Of a stretch of 11,642 nucleotides of DNA, positions 7,436 through 11,642 are shown piece after piece. The translations under genes were made by a program, and so were the position numbers. Under the pieces are notes generated by a model. That model did not search any database, was not told the origin of the DNA, and saw nothing but the letters and a program-made list of their open reading frames with translations. Positions within the stretch are counted from its first letter, which is position 1. Each line of letters starts with the position of its first letter. This DNA comes from Candidatus Heimdallarchaeota archaeon (GTDB lineage Archaea; Asgardarchaeota; Heimdallarchaeia; JABLTI01): assembly GCA_030602675.1 (NCBI GenBank), contig JAUVZH010000041.1, forward strand, positions 1 through 11,642, written 5' to 3'.

Positions 7436-7443
7436 TTTATATA
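7436..7443 (+). promoter_or_regulatory. TATA box of the roadblock gene
   Basis: tttatata at 7436-7443 predicts initiation near 7466, about eight bases before the ATG at 7474. That leader is too short for a functional SD, and none is obvious. The same octamer occurs at 8017, 10996, 11008 and 11197 in this window. Confidence 0.5.
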
Positions 7444-7473
7444 GAAAAATATTAATTGGACTAGGGACTTAAA

Positions 7474-7962
7474 ATGGCAAATCGTAGTAAAGCATTGAAA
7501 AAAACTCTTCAAAAAGACTTGAAGAATCTTGAGGATCTCTCAGTTAGTAAAGCCTTAAACATAATTGTACAGCAATTGAAGAAGAAAGGAAATTTTAATT
7601 CTTGTGTACTTACAGATAATAATGGTCTTATTATGGCTGAAGCTATACATAAACAAGAGAATAGAGATAATTTATCTGCTACAAGTGCATTAATTGATGA
7701 TACCTCTGAGAGAATTTCTGATTATATAAAAATAGGAAAAATAAATTATAGCTATTTTGTTTCTAAAAATGTCATGGTTTGGATGTTACCTATTGAACTG
7801 CCAAATTGTGATGCTCGTTATATTTTATTAGCAACAAAAAGTATTACTATCCTTACTGGTATGCCTAAATCAATCCTAAAATTACTAGGTAAGGAAGAAA
7901 TCAAAATACCTGAATTATTATTAATTTCTTCTAAGTGGATTGCAAAGGCTTGTAAAGAATAA
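7474..7962 (+). CDS. Stand-alone roadblock/LC7 domain protein
   Basis: 162 residues. The core (about 24-140) reads as a roadblock/LC7 domain: an opening helix (ALNIIVQQLKKKG), then FNSCVLTDNNGLIMAEA, the typical strand-turn-strand with the D-x-x-G turn, then a long helix (NLSATSALIDDTSERISDYI) and further strands ending ILLATKSI. Roadblock proteins (MglB in bacteria, LAMTOR2/3 in eukaryotes) dimerise and bind or regulate small GTPases, so a partnership with the Rag-like GTPases in this window is plausible but unproven. Two extras are visible: a Lys-rich N-terminal segment (seven Lys in residues 1-17), and a C-terminal helical extension of about 25 residues ending SKWIAKACKE. It has its own promoter and is divergent from the serine hydrolase gene. 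Single cytoplasmic protein, no membrane segment. Confidence 0.83.
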   Translation: MANRSKALKKTLQKDLKNLEDLSVSKALNIIVQQLKKKGNFNSCVLTDNNGLIMAEAIHKQENRDNLSATSALIDDTSERISDYIKIGKINYSYFVSKNVMVWMLPIELPNCDARYILLATKSITILTGMPKSILKLLGKEEIKIPELLLISSKWIAKACKE

Positions 7963-7966
7963 TTCT

Positions 7967-7985
7967 CGTTTTTTTGTTATTTTTC
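7967..7985 (+). terminator. T-rich terminator of the roadblock gene
   Basis: Five bases after the stop codon there is a run of seven T followed by g, tt, a and five more T. Archaeal RNA polymerase terminates on such oligo-T tracts without needing a hairpin. Confidence 0.5.
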
Positions 7986-8016
7986 TAAAAAAGTAGGGAT
8001 TTTAGTTAAATACTTA

Positions 8017-8026
8017 TTTATATAAA
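8017..8026 (+). promoter_or_regulatory. Orphan TATA box in a convergent gap
   Basis: tttatataaa matches the best TATA boxes in this window, but no convincing plus-strand reading frame follows. The predicted start site near 8047 falls at the edge of the palindrome at 8048-8071. It may drive a small RNA. Confidence 0.35.
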
Positions 8027-8047
8027 CTATCATTTAATCATTCTTAT

Positions 8048-8096
8048 TATTCGTCGATAAATCGACGAATATTTGCGGTCTTAAAAAAATAAGACT
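8048..8096. other. Two stacked inverted repeats in the gap between convergent genes (possible small RNA or terminator)
   Basis: The first repeat is perfect: tattcgtcgat / atcgacgaata, 11-base arms around aa (8048-8071), and is GC-richer than its surroundings. The second is gtctta / taagac around six A (8078-8095), with a G:T pair extending the stem in RNA. They lie in the 223-base gap after the roadblock gene and downstream of the longin-like gene on the other strand, whose transcript would read ttattttttt inside the second hairpin. Either they end the minus-strand transcript or they form the body of a small plus-strand RNA driven by the box at 8017. The rest of the gap (8097-8185) holds two tataaaaa copies 11 bases apart (8108, 8119) and nothing else I can name. 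Confidence 0.35.
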
Positions 8097-8185
8097 AAAT
8101 TCTGTGTTATAAAAATGGTATAAAAAGTATATAGATGTTGAATCAATTATTTCATCAATTAAACAAATTTTTCTTAAAGCCATTT

Positions 8186-8731
8186 TTAAAGTGGAGACGT
8201 CTCTTCGAGAGTTTTATTAACGAAAATCTTTACATCTTTGAGATATTCTGAAATCTCTTTTGAGAGCATATTAAGTTTCATAATAGAATCGTAGTTTTCT
8301 TGAGATACTATAAAAGCTATATTCAGATCTTCGTTAACATTTTGATAGAGTATGATATTATTTCCTCTACTGATAGAGAAGTAAGGTTCTTTAGTACCAA
8401 ATAGCTGTTTACCAAAAGAATCGATAGCTGAGATAAAGTTAGATATTAATTGTTGATTCATTTTTTGAACGTCAAATATTTTGGTGAAAATTGTTAGACC
8501 GGCGTTATTTATCAGCAGTATGAGTTTGATATCAGCCTTAATTGGCTCAACTTGTTGAGGTAGTTGTACTAGTTCTTCTAGTGTTTTTTCAATCATGTGC
8601 ATTACCATAACCTTAGCTGCATCTTTATTTGATACAAGTTCTTGCATTAAAGGTTCAGAGTAACTTGTGACTTGAGCCTTTTCACCTTCAGCCTCTTCTT
8701 TTCTCTTTGAAAATTCTATTAGCTGTTTCAT
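8186..8731 (-). CDS. Longin/roadblock-like regulatory protein, second gene of the TPR unit
   Basis: 181 residues from the ATG at 8731. The start is uncertain: an in-frame ATG at 8776 and a TTG at 8821 would lengthen it to 196 or 211 residues, but they overlap the end of the TPR gene, whereas 8731 lies 10 bases after its stop. No SD is seen before 8731, so translation is probably coupled. The N-terminal 60 residues are helical and charged. From about residue 65 to 165 an alpha/beta domain starts IKLILLINNAGLTIFTKIF, followed by a helix (LISNFISAIDSFGKQLF) and strands (PYFSISRGNNIILYQN, NIAFIVS). This order (strand, turn with G, strand, helix, three strands, helix) is what longin and roadblock folds show, and similar proteins are common in Asgard archaea. 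It may bind a small GTPase or the TPR protein. No membrane segment; soluble. Confidence 0.72.
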   Translation of the reverse strand: MKQLIEFSKRKEEAEGEKAQVTSYSEPLMQELVSNKDAAKVMVMHMIEKTLEELVQLPQQVEPIKADIKLILLINNAGLTIFTKIFDVQKMNQQLISNFISAIDSFGKQLFGTKEPYFSISRGNNIILYQNVNEDLNIAFIVSQENYDSIMKLNMLSKEISEYLKDVKIFVNKTLEETSPL

Positions 8732-8741
8732 TATTGCTTTA

Positions 8742-10328
8742 TTAGCTTTGATTTTCTTTTCTATCAGGAATCGCATCAATGAGTTCTTCTGCTCTATCAA
8801 AGTTTTGTGATAGTATTTCAAATCCAGCTAATGAAGTATTTCTATCTGCTACCCATTGAGGTAAGTCTAAAGCTCCTACTAAAGTAAGCAACTCATTTAG
8901 GCGTTTCTTTGCAGAATTTAAGAAACGCTCTTTTTCAGTGATTTTATAAAATTGGAAGTCAGTATCAACTAAATTATAAACGGAAGCTAATGCATTAAGA
9001 TAATCTTTCTGTTTATTAAAATAATATAGTGATTCTTCACCCCATTTATAAGCTTCTTCTGAATTAATTTCAACATCAAGATAGTAACCAAATTTTGCAC
9101 TAGCTGCAATAGCTTTATTCATCAAAGTTGGAGCTTGTTCTACTTTTTCATCAAGTTTCTTTAGATACTTTTTAGCTAACTCATAATCATCTAATGACAT
9201 TGCATTTGCTGCTACAGCATATGCTCTGAATGGAGTTACTAATTCTTCGCTTGTATCTAAAAGCTCTACTAGTTTTTTCAAGTATTTTCTTGCTTCACTT
9301 TTCCGATTTGCTTGTGTATGTAGTCCAATAAGATTGCTTAATGCTGATGCTATTGATTGATAATCGCCCGTTCCATCTATTAATTCCAGACACGTTTCAT
9401 ATGCTCCTATGCATTTATCTGTGTCAACTAACGTATACATATATGCTAGATTATGATAAAAGGTAGATTTCCAGGAATTCCTTCCATGAACTTTCTTCAG
9501 GAGTTTTGCAGCTTTTTCTAATAATTTTAGACCCTTAGTAGGTTGCCCAGCACTATAGTATAGCATAGCACTTACATGGAGGATATTGGCTTTCATAACA
9601 GTACTTTGACTTAATTTTAGGATTTCTTGAACATCTTCTTTTTCATAATATTCAAGAGCAGCATCAAGACCTTTTGAGTTCATTAGGATTTGAGTTTTTT
9701 GAAGGATTAAGCGAGCAACACGTTCTTGAACAAAAACAACTTCCTTTGATTTAGACCATTCAATAGCTCTTTTCCAAACACTTTCTGCTTTTGCTGTTAT
9801 TTCATCGATTTCTTCATATTCTTCTTTCATTGCTTTAATCATAATTTCTAAAGCAAAGCTTTGAAGGTCCATAATTACACTTGCTAATTTATCAGCTGCA
9901 GCTAATCGATTAAATATCCTATTTCTATTGTCAACTGACAATCGTGTTTTTCCTAGAACTTCATCTATGTTATCAAAGATTCCCTTATCAACCTGTAATT
10001 GTATATTATAAAATTGCAATTCAGGTGATGTAGGATATGTTTTAAGCATCTCAGGAACTGCTTCTTCTTTTGTAAGATCAATAGTTATCTGACCAAACAT
10101 GATAAATACTAATGATGATATATCATCGTTTTTGTACTTTTTCAAATAATCAGTTAAACCAAGGTATAGAGCTTCATATTTATCTTTCATTTTTCCATAA
10201 TTATCTTTGATAATCTTTAATATACCAGATTTTTCAATTGGTGATACAATTTTGAATAATGATTGATATTCTACAGGAACTATATCTGTTGCTTCGAAAC
10301 TCAAAGTCCTTTCCTCCGACAAGGGCAT
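8742..10328 (-). CDS. TPR repeat scaffold protein
   Basis: 528 residues, almost entirely alpha-helical. Between about 245 and 470 there are repeated helix pairs of about 34-40 residues with TPR-like residues, for example SAMLYYSAGQPTKGLKLLEKA, HNLAYMYTLVDTDKCIGAYE, LSNLIGLHTQANRKSEARKYL and AVAANAMSLDDYELAKKYL. TPR arrays bind peptides or partner proteins and have no catalytic residues. The N-terminal 240 residues are also helical but less regular. No signal peptide or membrane helix. The gene is followed 10 bases later by the longin-like gene, so the two proteins probably work together. The start ATG at 10328 has agggt five bases upstream; however, a stronger ggagg lies inside the frame eight bases before the TTG at codon 9, so a start eight residues shorter is possible. 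The ligand is unknown. Confidence 0.82.
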   Translation of the reverse strand: MPLSEERTLSFEATDIVPVEYQSLFKIVSPIEKSGILKIIKDNYGKMKDKYEALYLGLTDYLKKYKNDDISSLVFIMFGQITIDLTKEEAVPEMLKTYPTSPELQFYNIQLQVDKGIFDNIDEVLGKTRLSVDNRNRIFNRLAAADKLASVIMDLQSFALEIMIKAMKEEYEEIDEITAKAESVWKRAIEWSKSKEVVFVQERVARLILQKTQILMNSKGLDAALEYYEKEDVQEILKLSQSTVMKANILHVSAMLYYSAGQPTKGLKLLEKAAKLLKKVHGRNSWKSTFYHNLAYMYTLVDTDKCIGAYETCLELIDGTGDYQSIASALSNLIGLHTQANRKSEARKYLKKLVELLDTSEELVTPFRAYAVAANAMSLDDYELAKKYLKKLDEKVEQAPTLMNKAIAASAKFGYYLDVEINSEEAYKWGEESLYYFNKQKDYLNALASVYNLVDTDFQFYKITEKERFLNSAKKRLNELLTLVGALDLPQWVADRNTSLAGFEILSQNFDRAEELIDAIPDRKENQS

Positions 10329-10333
10329 AGGTT

Positions 10334-10392
10334 ACCCTAAATTGTTCTAGAAATAGAGTAAAATATGCTTTTTAGTCTTTTTTGGTATAAGC
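10334..10392 (-). promoter_or_regulatory. Possible promoter and SD of the TPR-longin unit
   Basis: In the 92-base gap after the RING gene, the minus strand carries gcttatacca (10392-10383) as a weak TATA candidate, and agggt (10338-10334) five bases before the ATG. Both are imperfect; read-through from the RING gene is also possible. Confidence 0.25.
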
Positions 10393-10420
10393 AAATGAAG
10401 TTAATTTTATCATTTAATCT

Positions 10421-10933
10421 TCAATTCTTTAGCAAGGTTCCACAAATTGGACAATCAGTGTGTTCAGATAACCAATCAATTAAATGCTCTTTATGAAATG
10501 GTGATTTACAATCAGGACACACTAGAATTTCTTTATTTTCATCAATACTCAATTTACAGATAGAACAAATAGAATTCTTTTCAACAGAAATTCCTTGAAT
10601 TGCCTTGCTTTCAGTTTCTTCCTCAATAATTTGCTCATTTGTACTATACTGATATGAATCTGCTCTTACACTTTCGTAAGGAGATCTAAGTTGTCTCCTT
10701 CTAGGATATCTTCTGAAAAGCTCTGGTCTGGATCTTCTTAATCTATAGAAAATCAATGTCAATATAAGAGATAATACAAAAATACCTAAAACAACTGCTA
10801 ATGCTTTAATTGTTTGGATATTAAAATCCTCAAAGAAAATTAGCAGTAGAACTATTGCTATTATTGCTAGTCCCAAAATAACCTCAAATGTCCTACAACC
10901 TGACAATTTTCTCTTGTTATTTGTGTCTGACAT
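10421..10933 (-). CDS. Two-helix membrane protein with C-terminal RING-type zinc finger
   Basis: 170 residues. Two hydrophobic helices lie at about 16-34 and 42-63, joined by a short acidic loop. A strongly basic stretch (about 64-83, ten Arg) follows the second helix, so both ends should face the cytoplasm. After an acidic linker comes a zinc-finger pattern: C123-x2-C126, C139-x2-C142, H147-x2-H150, C161-x2-C164, with the hydrophobic/Trp segment FHKEHLIDWL and CPIC typical of RING domains. The ligand order C4-H2-C2 resembles RING-CH/PHD (C4HC3) with His in the sixth place. Eukaryotic membrane RING proteins are ubiquitin E3 ligases, and Asgard archaea have ubiquitin-system genes, so an E3-like role is possible but not shown; no E1, E2 or ubiquitin gene is present in this window. 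A paralogue is divergently encoded at 11249. Confidence 0.82.
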   Translation of the reverse strand: MSDTNNKRKLSGCRTFEVILGLAIIAIVLLLIFFEDFNIQTIKALAVVLGIFVLSLILTLIFYRLRRSRPELFRRYPRRRQLRSPYESVRADSYQYSTNEQIIEEETESKAIQGISVEKNSICSICKLSIDENKEILVCPDCKSPFHKEHLIDWLSEHTDCPICGTLLKN

Positions 10934-11019
10934 ACAAGAATAAGATAAATATACATCTATTTAATCATATACAAACTAGTTTTTCTTCTCTTTTCTTTAT
11001 ATATTCCTTTATATATAGA

Positions 11020-11047
11020 ATATATGATAATGGGTATTATCATATAT
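11020..11047. repeat. Perfect 12-base inverted repeat with GGGT loop
   Basis: atatatgataat / attatcatatat, four-base centre gggt. It lies 5 bases after the second of two TTTATATA boxes, covering the start sites those boxes would use. It could be an operator for a dimeric repressor or a hairpin; AT-rich composition makes chance palindromes easier here, so confidence is modest. Confidence 0.4.
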
Positions 11048-11196
11048 CCATAGAATATCTTTTTGTTTACAAATTTTTACAATAAGTATCTCTAGAAGTA
11101 TATTTTAATCATATTTACCCTAGCATATTTGATGTAATAATATACAAGAAATAAGGTCTCATTTTTATGGGACTTCCATATCTTGCTTATAATAGT

Positions 11197-11240
11197 TTTA
11201 TATACTTAAATGCACTAATCAGCATTATTTTGATTTGGAG
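11197..11240 (+). promoter_or_regulatory. Promoter and Shine-Dalgarno of the right-edge RING gene
   Basis: tttatata at 11197-11204 predicts initiation near 11226. ggag at 11237-11240 is eight bases before the GTG at 11249. Together they support a GTG start rather than the TTG at 11252, and a leader of about 23 bases. Confidence 0.5.
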
Positions 11241-11248
11241 TAATTTGG

Positions 11249-11642
11249 GTGTTGAAAATTTATCAAAGAAGAATTATACCTAAAAAATATCTGATTACTA
11301 TTTTAATATCATCTACAACAATTATGATTTCGATAATACTATTAGCTTTTCTTTTTTCGACTAACAGTACTGCAAGAGCAGTTCTAATCTTTATATTAGC
11401 AATTTCAATAATTATATTTATGGCAAGTCTTGTAATGGGAGTCTATAAAGCAATTAAGCCAACTGCAAAAATTATGCCAACTACAAAAAAAGAGTTTATA
11501 TTATCTCAAATAAAAACTTCAAAATATCGAATAGAAAAAGAAAATATTTGTATGATATGTAAACTTGAAATTAAAAAAGGAGAACTAGTCTATAATTGTT
11601 GTCAGTGTAACTCGTATTATCATGAAGATCATTTTAGGAATT
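11249..11642 (+). CDS. Two-helix membrane RING-type protein, paralogue of the divergent gene (3'-partial)
   Basis: Open from GTG at 11249 to the window edge, 131 codons visible; the in-frame stop upstream is at 11231-11233. The GTG is supported by ggag eight bases upstream. Basic residues (RRIIPKK) precede two hydrophobic helices at about 14-36 and 44-66. A linker follows, then C101-x2-C104, C117-x2-C120, H125-x2-H128, with the same spacings (2, 12, 2, 4, 2) as the neighbouring RING-type protein. The last Cys pair would lie beyond the edge. C118 is an extra cysteine next to a ligand. The shared architecture and divergent placement indicate an inverted duplication, although the linker is shorter and not acidic. 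Likely role as for its neighbour: a membrane-anchored zinc-finger protein with possible E3-like function, unproven. Confidence 0.75.
   Translation, partial: MLKIYQRRIIPKKYLITILISSTTIMISIILLAFLFSTNSTARAVLIFILAISIIIFMASLVMGVYKAIKPTAKIMPTTKKEFILSQIKTSKYRIEKENICMICKLEIKKGELVYNCCQCNSYYHEDHFRN

Larger units (their letters stand above)
10934..11248. other. Divergent intergenic region between two RING-type genes
   Basis: A 315-base, very AT-rich gap. It holds TATA candidates for the minus-strand RING gene (aaatata near 10947-10953 and tatatg near 10964, neither decisive). It also holds two tandem TTTATATA boxes (10996-11003, 11008-11015), a perfect palindrome (11020-11047) and the promoter of the plus-strand RING gene (11197-11204). 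Nothing recognisable as a gene lies between 11050 and 11190. Confidence 0.45.

Noticed and set aside
8048..8071. CRISPR repeat or tRNA remnant
   Set aside because: The palindrome occurs only once, with no spacer-repeat array, and no cloverleaf or TpsiC-like motif is nearby. No CRISPR array, tRNA, rRNA or insertion sequence is visible anywhere in the window.
8135..8248. A 37-residue plus-strand frame downstream of the tataaaaa copies
   Set aside because: Half of it is antisense to the longin-like gene, there is no SD, and composition is unremarkable. It would need transcript evidence to be considered.
10888..11085. A 65-codon plus-strand frame across the divergent RING-gene region
   Set aside because: It overlaps the 5' end of the minus-strand RING gene, runs through the palindrome and TATA-like repeats, and encodes low-complexity aromatic/Ile-rich text typical of AT-rich non-coding DNA.
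11167..11283. A 38-residue hydrophobic frame (ATG at 11167) before the right-edge RING gene
   Set aside because: It overlaps the TATA box, the SD and the first codons of the better supported GTG-started gene; hydrophobic text is expected from AT-rich sequence.

Overview
The window looks like a piece of an Asgard archaeon (Promethearchaeota) genome. It is AT-rich, and the genes carry archaeal signals: TATA-like boxes about 25-30 bases upstream of starts, very short leaders, and T-rich terminators. The protein content is the Asgard 'eukaryote-like' mix: two Rag/Gtr-type small GTPases, roadblock and longin-like domain proteins, a TPR protein, and membrane-anchored RING-type zinc proteins. A lineage within Asgard cannot be assigned from this sequence alone.

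Layout. 1-1848 (+) is the 3' part of a large surface protein: a beta-rich, sequon-rich ectodomain, one transmembrane helix and a cytoplasmic longin-like domain. 1942-3666 (+) is a Rag-like GTPase with a roadblock/longin-like domain and a long acidic tail. It converges on a second Rag-like GTPase, 3692-4912 (-), which ends in a putative zinc-binding domain. 5072-5875 (+) encodes SurE nucleotidase and converges on 5898-7310 (-), a cytoplasmic class C beta-lactamase-type serine hydrolase. 7474-7962 (+) is a stand-alone roadblock/LC7 protein. Opposite it lies a two-gene unit on the minus strand: a TPR protein (10328-8742) followed by a longin-like protein (8731-8186). 10933-10421 (-) is a two-helix membrane protein with a C-terminal RING-type finger. 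A divergent paralogue starts with GTG at 11249 and runs off the right edge.

How the genes may work together (inference). Rag GTPases in eukaryotes dimerise through C-terminal roadblock domains and dock on membranes through roadblock scaffold proteins (Ragulator). This window holds two Rag-type GTPases, one free roadblock protein, two longin-like proteins (one of them the inside face of a surface receptor) and a TPR scaffold. That is consistent with a membrane-linked GTPase signalling set. SurE and the serine hydrolase look like metabolic neighbours. Gene orientation alternates, so most genes appear separately transcribed; only TPR-longin is a clear operon.

Non-coding structure. Convergent gene pairs are separated by short hairpins that include a stop codon. 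Two gaps (7963-8185 and 10934-11248) each carry TTTATATA boxes just upstream of a perfect palindrome, with no convincing reading frame using those boxes. These are candidates for small RNAs or operators.
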